This document shows, one piece after another, positions 23,929 through 35,291 of a stretch of DNA of 64,000 bases. How positions within the stretch are numbered: the first letter of the stretch is position 1; the number at the start of each line of letters is the position of its first letter. The position numbers and the translations under genes are program-made. The DNA comes from Brachypodium distachyon (taxonomy: Eukaryota > Streptophyta > Magnoliopsida > Poales > Poaceae), in the NCBI RefSeq assembly GCF_000005505.3, contig NC_016131.3:66984355-67048354 (forward strand), read 5' to 3'. Below the pieces are notes generated by a model, which worked only from the letters and a program-made list of their open reading frames with translations, made no database searches and was not told the DNA's origin.

Positions 23929-24675
23929 CTAGAGGCGGAGGAGGCGGCGGAGGCCGTCGGCGTTGGCCACCTCCGCGTTGCAGAACGGGGCGGCGGCGGC
24001 TGCCGGCCCCACCAGCTTGCCGCGCGGGGGCGACGACGCTGCTTTGCCGACGAGGGAGAAGGTCGGCAGCGGCAGGCTGCTGGGCGGCGGCGCCAGCGCG
24101 TGCAGCAGGTCCTGGACGAAGGTCCGGGCCACCTCGCGCTCGAGGTCGTCCAGCGCCTCGGCCACCGCCGGCGCCGGCGGCAGCGGCGCCGCCCGCTCCA
24201 GCGGCCTCGTCTTCTTCTGCGCCCTCGCCTGCTCTGGCGGCGGCCTAGCCGGCCTCCTCCTCCTCCTGTCCCCCTGGCCCTGCCGCGAGGCCGGTGCCGG
24301 GACGACGTTTGCCGCCGTCATCGCTGCCGGCCTGATCATGACGCCACGCGGCGGCGTTGGAGGCGGTGGGTAGGGGACGTACTGGGGGGCGGTGGGTGGG
24401 AGAGGCAGGAGCGGCGGCTGGTTGGAAGGCAGGAGAGGGAGGGACGGCGACGAGTATATCTGAGGCCTCGTCGCCCTCGCGCGTGGAGGCGCCGAGCTCC
24501 ACGCGCCGCCTTTCTGGAAGTGGTGGTACTGCGGGCAGTACGTAGGCATGTAGCCGTAGGCGCCGCGCGGTCTCGCTCCGGGTCCCGGATGGCAACCGGC
24601 GCCGTAGTATGCGACGTCCCTCCTCGGGAACGACTCGAAGCTCCCGGAAGATCGATCCAGCAGAACGTTTTCCAT
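23929..24675 (-). CDS. Proline-rich protein of unknown function (248 aa)
   Basis: A single uninterrupted reverse-strand frame starts at ATG 24675-24673 (MENVLLDRSSGSFESFPRRD). The first about 60 residues are rich in Tyr, Gly and His (YYGAGCHPGPG, YGYMPTYCPQYHHFQKGG). The middle (about 75-115) is strongly proline-rich (LPPTAPQYVPYPPPPTPP). A basic run RRRRRP follows at about 137. The C-terminus has a helical-looking acidic segment (EALDDLEREVARTFVQDLL) followed by LPLPTFSLVGKAASSPPRGK. The conserved look of the C-terminal helix and the FSL motif suggests a genuine plant family, but I do not recognise it. There is no signal peptide or membrane span. GC-rich codon use matches grass single-exon genes. 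A TATA box and uORFs lie upstream. Confidence 0.75.
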   Translation of the reverse strand: MENVLLDRSSGSFESFPRRDVAYYGAGCHPGPGARPRGAYGYMPTYCPQYHHFQKGGAWSSAPPRARATRPQIYSSPSLPLLPSNQPPLLPLPPTAPQYVPYPPPPTPPRGVMIRPAAMTAANVVPAPASRQGQGDRRRRRPARPPPEQARAQKKTRPLERAAPLPPAPAVAEALDDLEREVARTFVQDLLHALAPPPSSLPLPTFSLVGKAASSPPRGKLVGPAAAAAPFCNAEVANADGLRRLLRL

Positions 24676-25089
24676 CTCTCTGGGCCGGGCTTGCTGGTAG
24701 GATCGAGGAGGAGAGGAGTGTTAGGTCTCTGGATCTACACGTACGTGGGCTCTTTCTTTTTTTTCGGAAGAAGAACAAGTTTTGGTGAGAACGACGAATA
24801 TTAGGAGAAAACTGAAAACAAGGATGGAAACTGGAAGAGAACCCTTGTAGTATTAGTTTTGCATGGAAAAACTGGCAAGAAGATCGAACTAGATCCTTGG
24901 GGAGAAAAACAGCAAGGATGCCAGGACGGTGCGGTACGGTGTGGTCTTGCAGATCGAGAGGGGAGATCAAGAACAAGAACGAAATAAACGAAAAATGATC
25001 GATCCAACGCTGTCGATCTATATGATCAGTGAAGAACTGAAGATCTTGTCTTCCTCTCCTCCTTAATTAAGAAAAGGGGCTCTATCTAG

Positions 25090-25116
25090 CTAAGGTAGAG
25101 ATGAGGGAACAGCCAT
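25090..25116 (-). promoter_or_regulatory. Short upstream ORF (8 codons) in the 5' leader
   Basis: On the reverse strand an ATG at 25116-25114 opens MAVPSSLP and stops at 25090, between the TATA box and the main start codon at 24675. Further upstream ATGs occur at 25007 (68 codons) and 24976 (243 codons, overlapping the main frame). I saw no obvious 5'-UTR intron that would remove them. They could reduce translation of the main ORF. Confidence 0.45.
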
Positions 25117-25172
25117 GCACTAAGCCCACCCTCGCCTCCGGGCTACAGCTCAGAGGGGTTCAGTGCCCCCTC

Positions 25173-25180
25173 TTTTATAG
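25173..25180 (-). promoter_or_regulatory. TATA box of the proline-rich gene
   Basis: On the reverse strand TATAAAAG lies in a TCCCTATAAAAGAGGG context, about 490 bp upstream of ATG 24675. Transcription would then start near 25145, giving a leader of about 470 nt. Confidence 0.6.
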
Positions 25181-25199
25181 GGAAAGCTAGGTTGGTCGG

Positions 25200-28100
25200 T
25201 CGGCTCGGGTCCTCGGGGGTGTGTGCTGTAGAGGGATTTGACCTCAAAACTACCGTCCTCAATTTCTTGTGGTGTTGCTAATGGTAGGTTTGCACGTGTT
25301 AATTACAATCCTCGGAGAGGTTAGAAACTTTTGTTGATGCTGGTATATAGTTCTTTGCCACTCGTGAGGAGCATTATTCTGAGAATAGTTGAGCAATAAT
25401 TGTTTTTTTCCGTAAAAGAACCCCATCTTACATTTCTAGCTCTTTAATCATTTATACACGCACATTTCATTCGATCATTTAGTTATTTTTAGTGATTTAA
25501 AGTTAGAACTTTATTTTAGACTTGTTTTTTTTTGCCGGCTATATATCTATGAATGTTATCTCTGAAGATATTTGAATAACTATCCACTCCATTGAGAATT
25601 GGAGTAGTACGGTTAGAAGATTGGTTGCAAATCGATAAAATTGACCATGTTTTAAAAGTTTAGCAAAAAGTGGTCATGTGCAAAAATTTAACAAAATTTA
25701 GCCCATTTGCTCAACACTATGCCCCGGCGCTGAGGTTGGATAGGTCAATGCTACACGACACGGCATTGAAAAACACTCGGGGCTCAACGCCAAATACGGT
25801 AATACCGAGTTGTGTGAGTTGAATACTTTATTTTACCTAATTTTCTAACTCATAATAATTATTTGAAAACTCTGGTCGTTGCTGCTCCTGCCCGGTGTTT
25901 TGCACTTAGGAACATTTTCTCTTTGATTCGCAAGATTCGCAAAATGCAGGAATAAGAAATTCAGAGGATCAAAGTGGCATGTCATCTTCAATACTACAAG
26001 AATCGGATGATGTTTGATGTGCAAAGGAAAAATGTAGGATTCTTATAAAGAGGTTGGAGTGGATGTAATTTTTCATGCAAAATGTACATCAATACAGGAA
26101 AAAAAATGATTGTTCGAAAACATGGAATATAAGAATTTTTTATTGATTGTTTGAAAACATGGAATATCAAACGATCAAAATTGAATCAAACCTGAGGAAA
26201 AAATCTCATGGTTTGCAATCCTTTGAATCAAACGATCAATATAGGAAAAATCCCTGAGGATTGGAATCCTCCAAAAATCCTTTCAAATTACTTTGAATCA
26301 AAGGGGGTCTTTCACCCTTTCTTGAGTTTGTACATCAAAGCTTTTGAAAGCATCATAGTAAGTTGTGACATCATTTTTTAAGAGTATCCTGCAAGTGCCA
26401 CTTGCAAACCGTAGAAAAATTTATTGCTCCATGGAGAAGCCACCATCAACAATCATATGCCAATGACTCTGCGTTTACCTTTCAATTGTTCTGCAATAGG
26501 GGTCGTGGACTAATATAAGAAGTGCAAGTGGGTCGTTTTGCAAAACAAATAAATGCCGACATGCTGAGATTGGACAACCGCTGCCGTCTGATCTCGCACA
26601 AGATTACGAAAACAACTGCGCGTCAATGACGGTGGTCCCGAGAGTCCGCGCGAAAAATATCGGCCCCACAGCGCAGCCAGCCAGCCACCCCACGTACACC
26701 CAAAACCCGCCCATAAAGATGTGCTTTTCCGGCTGTTTTCTTTTTTTGACAGCTGATTTCTGGCCGGGTTGTGATCCAACTGCAGCGCGAATCCGGAGGA
26801 CAAGGACCAACTGCGGATAGGCCGGCAACCGCCAAACCGACGCGGGCCGCCGGATGGGGGGTTTGGCAGGTGCCGCTGAGCCGCATCCTGCCGTCCGTTC
26901 AGCTTTCCCGTGTTTGATCCCGGCGCAGGCAAGGGACACGTGGAAAGCGACGCCGTCTTACTTTCCTCGTCCGCCTTTTGCTGGGTCCGCCGTACCACGA
27001 CAGGGTCCACCGGCCGGCGCCTGCGTCTGCGCCGCCCGCAGATTTCTGTAGCTGCCTATAGCCTTCTTTTTCAAAGACTTTGTGTCAATGGCTGAGCAAA
27101 CTTTTCGCCTAAACGAGCGTTGCGTCGTTGCACGGTACCGCCGGATGGATGCCAGAAGCCCAGAACTAATGGTCAGTCGCAAGGATGACCTCATGAAGCC
27201 TTATCGTTGGATGAAGAACAGTAGACTGTTGTTTGGTGTATTGGTGATCACCGTTATGTAAGACACACACGGCCCAGACACGGGCCTTGCGAATTGGATG
27301 GTGGAGCTCAGCAGGTACGTACAATGAAAGGCGTGGATTGCAATCTGACTGATTTGCCACACGACAAAAATCATATAAATGGAACAATAGCATTTTGGTC
27401 AAAATGAATTTGGATTTAAGATAAATAGTAAGATACCTTGAATGTGTGCTAAGTGCCAACCGCATACTTAGGAAGTAAAGCATGTGGTTACTTACCGAAA
27501 AGGAAAAGAATAATGCGATTTTTAGCACTGATTTGATCGAGGCCAAATAATCTTTATGGGGTTTCGATAAAAAAGATGAGGTTCTTTTGAGAAAGCGACG
27601 GCCGAAGACCTGATGATCCTTTCGGAAGAAGATCAATCTAAGAATCCTGTGAAGCTCGTAAGTGGGCTCATGTTGAGGTGAATAAGCCTTGTACTGCGAT
27701 TCAGTAGAGGGCTTGAAGATTTGGTAATGCACCGATCTGGTTTAAAAAGGAAACATCAAAATATTCCTAGGATCGATAGCAACTATCTCACGGTAGATAT
27801 TTGTCCGCACTATGCTAGCAGCACTTTGTTCAAATGGAGTTAATTTTGATTATTAACCGCACTTTTAGCACTTTAATCGCAGATTTTGTCAATAAAAATG
27901 CGTCAAATACTTTTGCCAACACAAGTATATTCAACATTTTTAAAATGCCACGCATATAAATTTGACGCACTTTGAAGCCAAATTGACACGCTTTGAATGC
28001 GTCCGATAATCTATCGTGACGTAGTGCAAACACGTTTAATCAGGTTAGCTACGTACCTACACAATGATGTGCTATTGATCGAGTAATCCATGGATGCTAG

Positions 28101-29840
28101 GGTATGAAGCAAGAATAATATAATTTTAGAGTAGGAGAAAAAATATGTGGAGATGGCCTCTGAGCTTTGTTAAAGGGAAGCTCAATACGTAGCTTAACAA
28201 ATGGTTTTACTTTTACATGCACCTGAAAAGTATAGTGGAAAAGTAAGGTAAAGTATATATATAAGTAGCTAAGGTACGACCAAATTAGGTTAATCCTACT
28301 TCATTACGAAAAGAAAGTAAGGCCCCAGCTGGTTTTAATGGTTGACGTACCTTCCTTGCTATGGTAATGATTATAGTTAGCCTACTCATGAAAGGTTACT
28401 TTGCTGATATCTTACCGTAGATTATTGCTTTACTAAAGTAGTTAGGCCCGTCTTGATCGAGTATAGCATAGCAAACCAACATGGTGAAAATGCTTGAAGT
28501 ATAATTCGCATTTGGATTTACACAGAGATCGAATTCTTGTAACAAATCATGTACTGTACATACTCGTAAAATAAACTAGGAAGCAACTTGATCGGATAAA
28601 ATGAGTTGAAAATATCAGGACCAACAAACAATATGTGTTCTCTTGTTTTATTTATTTTGTGTGAAGAGCAAGCTAGCTTACGTATAACGAAACTGTCAGT
28701 TAGATCTTTTCGTAGTTTCTTCAAGTGGGCATATATCATAATGTTACTAATTAACAACATTAATTTGCAGGTCACAGGGCCTCAATGGATGGGCGGTGGC
28801 CCTTAGATTTCTTACACCCAATTGCATTTCTTTTCTGCCAATGACGAGATAGATCAAGATAACCAACTACTCTCTGGTACAACTAAACAATTAAACCGGA
28901 CGGTCATCGATCATTAGCTCCAGCCCATTTCTAAACATAGTTAAATGTCTCGAACAATCTCGAAGCGTATCTCCTTAGTGCAACCACCCCCATGAATGCC
29001 AATTCTTCCATGGCGTGTACTCCAGAATGTTCGCTAGCTAGCTGAACTCTTGAGCTAGCGACGTCCGGCCTTAATTATTCTGAGCTGGAGCAGCTATGAG
29101 TAGGACAGCTAATTCCGACAACTACTTCTAACCAATTCGTAGTACTGAGTACTGACGACATCACATGCCAAATTGCCAATTCGTAGCACTGACGACATCA
29201 ACATATATACGTACTCACAAAAACGTAATCAGCAACATAATAGTCTCCATTGGCCAGAGTCGTATGGGTACATGGCAGTATTTGGCAATGGAATGCGATC
29301 AATTTCGAGAAAATATCGGCCGTACCCCGTGGGCTGGTCGGCGGCTGGGCTGCACCGCCGCGCGGCGGCTTTCCCTTTCAGAAACGGAGAACGGCCCGAG
29401 GGAGAAGTCGGCATACCATAGATACTCGTGCGGATCGTGCGCGAGAGCTAGCTAGCGTCAGCCGCGCTTCCGGAGAAGGTTCTGGATCGTCGACTAAATC
29501 CCTCCGAGAAACGGTAGATATATAGCTATTGCTAGCCTCATACGTGTTCTTATTTGCTCTCGATGTCGACCCTGATTTCCGGAGGCGGGTGAGGCCGCAA
29601 TTAGACCATATCATCAAGAAAAAAGGAAATTCGTCGTGTGGTGCAGCGGCCGGCCGGCGGTTTGCCGTGCTGTGTTACAGGAAGAAGAGTCCAACGTACG
29701 TACAGCACGTATCTTTTCTACGGGAGCGTGCGGTGGTAGTACATGTGGAAAATGGCAGGTGGATCTATCGATCGACAGGCTGTGCCGCTGTGCTACCGTC
29801 TATCACGAGTCATTATACGGTAAGGATCTGCCCATGCATT
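25200..29840. other. Gene-poor intergenic region
   Basis: I can support no gene. Between 25860 and 26320 there are AATCCTTTGAATCAAA-type phrases resembling Tourist-like MITE fragments. A GC-rich island of about 450 bp lies at 26600-27060 in AT-rich surroundings, with only short conflicting frames. A reverse frame of 188 codons at 27166-27732 has no recognisable motif. A small local duplication (CCAATTCGTAG...CTGACGACATCA) is at 29132-29200. Confidence 0.45.
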
Positions 29841-29843
29841 TTA

Positions 29844-29953
29844 CTCCCTCCGTTTCATAATTCTTGTCGAAATATTACATATATGTGACGTTTTTAGGAA
29901 TAAATACATTCATTTTTAAGCAAATTTGAGACAAAATTATAAAACGAAGTTAG
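29844..29953. mobile_element. Diverged Stowaway-like MITE
   Basis: TA CTCCCTCCGTTTCATAATTC at the left and AATTATAAAACGAAGTTAG TA at the right are imperfect inverted repeats with TA flanks. The interior (GTCGAAATATTACAT, TTTTTAGGAATA, AAATTTGAGACAA) matches the better preserved copy at 54141-54253. Confidence 0.8.
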
Positions 29954-29955
29954 TA

Positions 29956-32840
29956 GTATTTTATGACATAGATCAAATTACAACGAGGATATGTGCTTTA
30001 CTTGGTCAAAGAGGCTGTGTTGAATAATCAGTACGTAAGTAGTATTGCGGTCAACAACTCGCTCGGTATATCTTAGTCTTGACCACGAGTTAGGACGGAG
30101 GTCTTCTGAGGTTTCTTGCTTAGTAGCGTCACCTAACTTTTGTTTTGACAAATCCTGTCATCATCTCCATTTTGGCGGTTAACCATGCATCCCGTGGAAT
30201 AGAATAGCACAACCCGGGTCGGTGTTTCGGCGTTTTGCCCTGCGCCGACCGTTGTATCACGTCCACTTCTTCGTCCAGTTGCGCTAGTATAAGCAAAGCA
30301 GCGCCCATTCGCAAGGAAAAAGACATGGCAGGCTCTGCCAGTTTTTCCGATTTTATTGCCGCCCCTGCCCAACTCCGGCATCTGCTTTGCTTAAACTAGC
30401 GCCCATTTTTGCCCTCTGCATCAATAGAAAAGAGTCAGCGATGGTGCCCGGCCCCCTTTCTATCGATAATCGATCGACCTCGCAGGCAATTTTTGTTGTG
30501 CACTTTGTGGTCTCTTGTGAACTTGTTATTCATTAGAAATTGATGGTAAAGACATCTAAAAGATTGCATTCGCTTCTTTTGGAGTGGTTTTTCTACATTT
30601 TTTTTGGGAGTGGTTTTTCTACATAGGAAGAAGAAAATACTATGCTGGTGTGTACGTACCCTTGATTTTTTCTTTCTGAGCGAAGTGTACGTATGAATCT
30701 GCATCATAGCTGTGGGCCCATGTGATTTATTGCTCGCCAGCCTGGCCCTATGTGGCCCAACTGTCCAAGCCAAGCCAACCCAACGGAGATTACCTGGGCT
30801 GGCAGGCTAGGTAAACGAAACCTGGGCTCCCCTAAAAAACCTCGGCTGGGCGCCTCCGAGCCGTGGGCCCCTATAGCAAACCAAAACTACCATGATGCTT
30901 AAGGAACACTCTGGGCCTTAAGATGGAGAGCCCATGTGTTAGACTGTTCCCCGGCCGTAATCTCCACGCACGTACAACACTCCGCAGAATTTCCCGTCAG
31001 CCATCTCTCTCTCCTGGAGCACAAATCCTCGAAAAACAAAAGACTCCGGTGAACTAGCATTTCTCTTTCTTTTTTTGCGAAAGTGAACTAGCATACCTCG
31101 ATGAACTAGATATGTGCTCCTACGGTGAGTATTCATGAAGGGATAGTCAATTAGCCGCTCGATCTATTTGCTGCAGAACGTTCACCAGTTTGAGATTGAT
31201 CGTTACCAATTTCTCTATGATTGCTAGTACATCACCCCGCGCTTCTTCCTAGGCGGAAGCTAACACAAAACTCCGTTGACTCACGCTCGAAACTGGGCGT
31301 CGGGCGAGGCCATCGGGACACGCTACGTGCCTCGCTTCAACGCTCAGATGCACGTCGCCGGAGAGGAGGGAGAGAAGAGGCGGAAGAAGAGCTCTGAGCT
31401 GTTGTAGCAGTGGAGACGAGAGAGGGGAAGAAAGGGGAGAATCCTTTTATGCAGACAAACTACAGAACTTACTACTCATACACCACACTGCACATTCCAG
31501 TCAAAAATCAAGATTGCAGAAAACATCTAATATCTAATTGAAATAACAGAAATTCTATGACGTAGATTGTCTTAAAGTTATCGTACGGCTGAAAATAAAT
31601 CAACCCATCGCTATATACGGAGTATTTGCCTTCTAATTTTTTCTGCGAGTAATTTACCTTCTAATCTTAGATGGACAAGCACAGGGACACCGAAAGTCTT
31701 ACAGCATATGGTCACGTGCTGTACAAAGTAAGAAACCAATTGCTACAAGGAGAAAAAGGAATCCGATTAGAATTCTAACACGAGTCAATTAATTCCCCGG
31801 TTAAGTCCCTAGCTAGGCCCCAGCGACTGCTGCTACCGTAGAGAGATGCCTGAGAAAAGAAAAAAAAAGTCATATACATTCAGTGATGATGTTGGTGGAA
31901 TATTCAAATTTAAGCGATCAGTTCAAATAATTTAGTTCTGTATCACGAGAAAAAACTAGAAATTACTATGTAAATAAATGGGTGCATCGTGGACCACCAG
32001 ACCCAATGCGACCTCTCCTTTGTTCCAATCATGAATAACCCAATAGACTTAATAAACAGAAGTCTCTAAAATTCCAATTTTGTTAGCTTGACACAAAAAT
32101 GTTGGCAATAATATGACTAATTAGAGTAGCAGAAACTCATGGATACAAGAAAAAAAGTATTATCCATAACCAGCCATAACGCTGTATTCGGATCGACCGT
32201 ATCGGGTGCCGGTAAGTGGCTTTCAGGTTGTACCCCTAAAACCAAGTGCAAAGCAAACAAAACCACATTTCAAATCTATGAACAAATTAAAAAAAATGAC
32301 ATACACCAATTAGGAAGAATAAAAAAGAGGAGAGCTGGAAATTATGCAAATTTATCATATGTTTGAGACCTTAAGACTATAGCGAAAAAGACAAGCTGGA
32401 ACCAACTACTCCAACTGTCAGTGACGTTTTGCCGTGCGACAATCATACCTCATATGAGATGTTTAGTAAAACAAATTGATACTTAGTGGGGACAAATTTT
32501 GAAAATGAAATGGAAAAAGAAACAACATGGCATAAATGCTAACACATCCGGATTCCATACATCCACATATGCACCGTCACTGAATCCATGCATGCGTCAT
32601 CATCAGTCGGCCAGTAGTAGCACGGTTGCAACGAAAACACAAGCTAGAAGTCAATTTACCATAGATGCACCCAAACCCACGGTTGCAAATAACACACCTA
32701 AAGTCGAACATCTATCGCTATCAGCTGCAGTTAGAAAAATAAATACCAGACAATATGATGAAAATAAGGAGGATTTTCATGTCAAACGAAAAAAAAACCC
32801 GGAAAAGTCATAAAAGCCATTGGATGATGGGCCTAATAGA
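29956..32840. other. Gene-poor intergenic region
   Basis: Only short frames and no domains. From about 32179 to 32400 it contains the first copy of a block repeated at 33715-33950 (see that entry). No other element ends were identified. Confidence 0.4.
32179..32400 (+). repeat. Subterminal-type block, copy 1 of a diverged direct repeat
   Basis: Phrases such as GATTCGGA/GATCGACCGTATCGG, TCAAATCTATGAACAAATTA and TGCAAATTTATCATATGTTTG recur in the same order 1.5 kb downstream at 33715-33950. There the second copy leads into a Helitron-like 3' end; this copy has no such end. Confidence 0.55.
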
Positions 32841-32846
32841 TACAAA

Positions 32847-33712
32847 TTTTTTTTCGAAAAGGAGGCTGAGACCTCCGGCCTCTCCATCAAAATGATGCAC
32901 ACAACCATTTTTTGTTGATTTATTTAACAAGCCTGGCAAAACGGATAATCAATCAAACAACCCAAAGCCACCAAGCTATACCTATTAGCTTGATGAAAAG
33001 AGTGGTCATTGTCAGGGCCGTATGCCCTGACCGCACACCACCGCCCAACATCTAAACCCGGAAGTCACGAAGACACAACTGGTCAAGCTAATTTCCAGCG
33101 TGTGTCGAGAACAACGCATTGAACTTGCCAGGCAAGGCAGCGACGAGCAGCACGCGCTCAGTAGCCGCCCTGCGACCAACACACCCTCACACACCAATCT
33201 TGCGTTTCCCAAACGGTGCCCCAAGGGGGAGAACGACGCAAACAACGCTGTCGCCGTCCAGTCTTGGGTTTTCGCCCGAGAACCTAGAACGGGTGGTGTA
33301 GAACTACCTCGGCAACGCATCAGGGATGGGAAGAGACGTCCAAAGACGTCACCGCTGTCATGGTCGGATTAGCCAACGTCAGACGCCAACTCCTAGATCC
33401 AGCGAGAGGGAGAGAGTCCACCGTCGGCTGCACCCGCCACCGCATGGATTCCCAAACCCGCCACACCACACCTTTCCCGAGAAACTGCGGGGCGGAACCA
33501 GGAGGAAGTGACGCGGAGCAGCACCACCGAGAAGATCCACCAGGCCAGAGAATGGCTGCCGAAGGCCCGGCCTCGCGAACGCCCACGCCCGCCTCCGGGA
33601 GGGCTGTAACCAGGGAGCCCGCAGCAACTAAGCCGAGCTGCCGTAGCAGCTACCGAACAAGCCTCGCGCTGAGCAACTCCAAAGGGCCGTTGGTGCCGTG
33701 CGGGCTTGGCGA
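32847..33712 (-). mobile_element. Reverse-oriented LINE-type insertion between the repeat copies
   Basis: A T-run at 32847-32855 followed by CGAAAAGGAGGCTGAGACCT and CGGCCTCTCCATC is the reverse complement of the common grass LINE 3' tail (GATGGAGAGGCCGG...CCTTTTCG, poly-A). The remaining approx. 850 bp is GC-rich up to the start of the second direct-repeat copy and has only short conflicting frames. I could not find the target duplication, so the right edge is approximate. Confidence 0.5.
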
Positions 33713-34116
33713 TTCGGACCAACCGTATCGGACGTCGATATGTGGTCTTCAGGTGGTAGCCATGACCATGAGGTAGGTGTAAAGTAAAAAAACATATTTT
33801 TGAATCTATGAACCAATAAAAAATGCATACATCAATTGCGAAGGAAAAAAATTAGGAAAATTATAAATGATGCAAATTTATCATACGTTGGAGACCTGAA
33901 AACTCGAACGGAAAAAGATTAAAACCCATCCAAGAATTTAGAACTATATTTTTTGGTACGTAAAAAATAAAACAAATCACATATTTCAAAAATTGAACAA
34001 TTCCAAATACGATACATCTGGATTGCATACAAAATGAATCAGTTAGAAAAAAAATTAAAAAATATCATTTCATTATACAAGTCTATCCGCGCAATCTGCG
34101 CGGGTCACCACGCTGG
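33713..34116 (+). mobile_element. Helitron-like 3' end with subterminal repeat copy 2
   Basis: At 34088-34104 CCGCGCA-ATC-TGCGCGG forms a perfect 7-bp hairpin. It is followed 9 nt later by CTGG (34113-34116) and then T. This fits the Helitron 3' signature (GC hairpin, then CTRR next to a host T). Upstream from 33715 lies the second copy of the block seen at 32179-32400. I could not find the 5' TC end or any Rep/helicase coding sequence, so this would be a non-autonomous or truncated element. Confidence 0.5.
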
Positions 34117-34117
34117 T

Positions 34118-35291
34118 TCACATTAAATAAGGATAAAAGTGTAACCGTGTAAGATGGATTTTGTGGCAAAAGAAAAGATGAAAATAAGTGGCCCTTCCAA
34201 GGAGGAATAAGAGAAATGGTTTTCATTGTCATAGAGTACAAGACAGCAAAGCGGAATTGGGGAAATTGGCTTCTCCACTACCGATCGACCAGCTTATCGA
34301 AAAGCACAAGATAATGCATTGCCTTTGGATAAAGAAAAGTATATCTTCCAAAAGAGACAAAGAAAAGGATCACGAATTAGTAATCTGGTACTGCCACCTT
34401 GTGTAGTACTCCTACTGTGCTAGTACTCCGTATAACAAAACAAGTGAGTGGAGAGCCGCATCCGCATCACTAGATGTCGAGGGACGCACTCGATCGATCA
34501 GGGCAAATTCCTTTGCCATGATTTCACCAGGTAGATTCACAGTGCGTCGATGTACATGGCCGGGTGCGGCCGTGCTGGTGCCCAAGAACGATCGCATTTG
34601 CTTATTCGAGTACTACCTGCAAACCTCGAGAAGCATGAAGCATCGCCTGCTTTCCTCGTTGTTGGCGCTGCCGGGTAAAGAGCTTGTGGAAAACGACGCA
34701 AAAGGCACCGAATACCGAGTCTGACTGGCTTGTAAGAAAAACATCCAACGAACTTTATCGTTTCTTCAGCTTAAAAAGCATTATTGCCCGTCCATCTGAA
34801 AATTGACCTGTCGATACTCACGTGCAGGAAAAGAAAATGGGTAGCCACAGATGGCTCTCCATAAACTGACAAAGCTTAGATTAGATTTAGTACAAGAGAA
34901 CGCAGCTACATGAGTTATCCGTAGTCCACACTCGAACTAATATAAGTAGTGGAATTTCTCAGCTTTTGTCTTGTTTCACCCTTTGTTTCCGTTGCTCCTG
35001 ACACTAGTGTCACCATGGCCCGGCAACCGGCGTTGCCCGCAAAAGCAAACAAACTACACAGTCTACACTCCACACTGCTGTCACTGTACTCCACACTGCC
35101 ACAGCCTGGGCTTTAATCAATTTCTCAACAGAGAAAAAGACCCCACGTAATTAAAGTACTACTGCGTGCGCCCTGACACCTTCATTGCGCAGTCCCGACC
35201 GCAGCCGTTGCCGCTACGGCGGTACGGCCCACCTCCTTTTGACTTCTGATGCAAGGGTGACTGGGTCGGGGTGTCCGTCCCAACTTGCCAC
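34118..35291. other. Intergenic and subtilase 3' region
   Basis: Only short frames without motifs. The part adjoining 35292 is expected to hold the 3' UTR of the reverse-strand protease. Confidence 0.45.

Noticed and set aside
27166..27732. 188-codon reverse-strand open frame
   Set aside because: It contains no recognisable motif, its composition follows the local AT-rich DNA, and there is no promoter or splice context; a chance frame is more likely.
33100..33776. Several overlapping forward and reverse frames of 60-138 codons
   Set aside because: They lie in a GC-rich LINE-type insertion, conflict with one another and show no domain.
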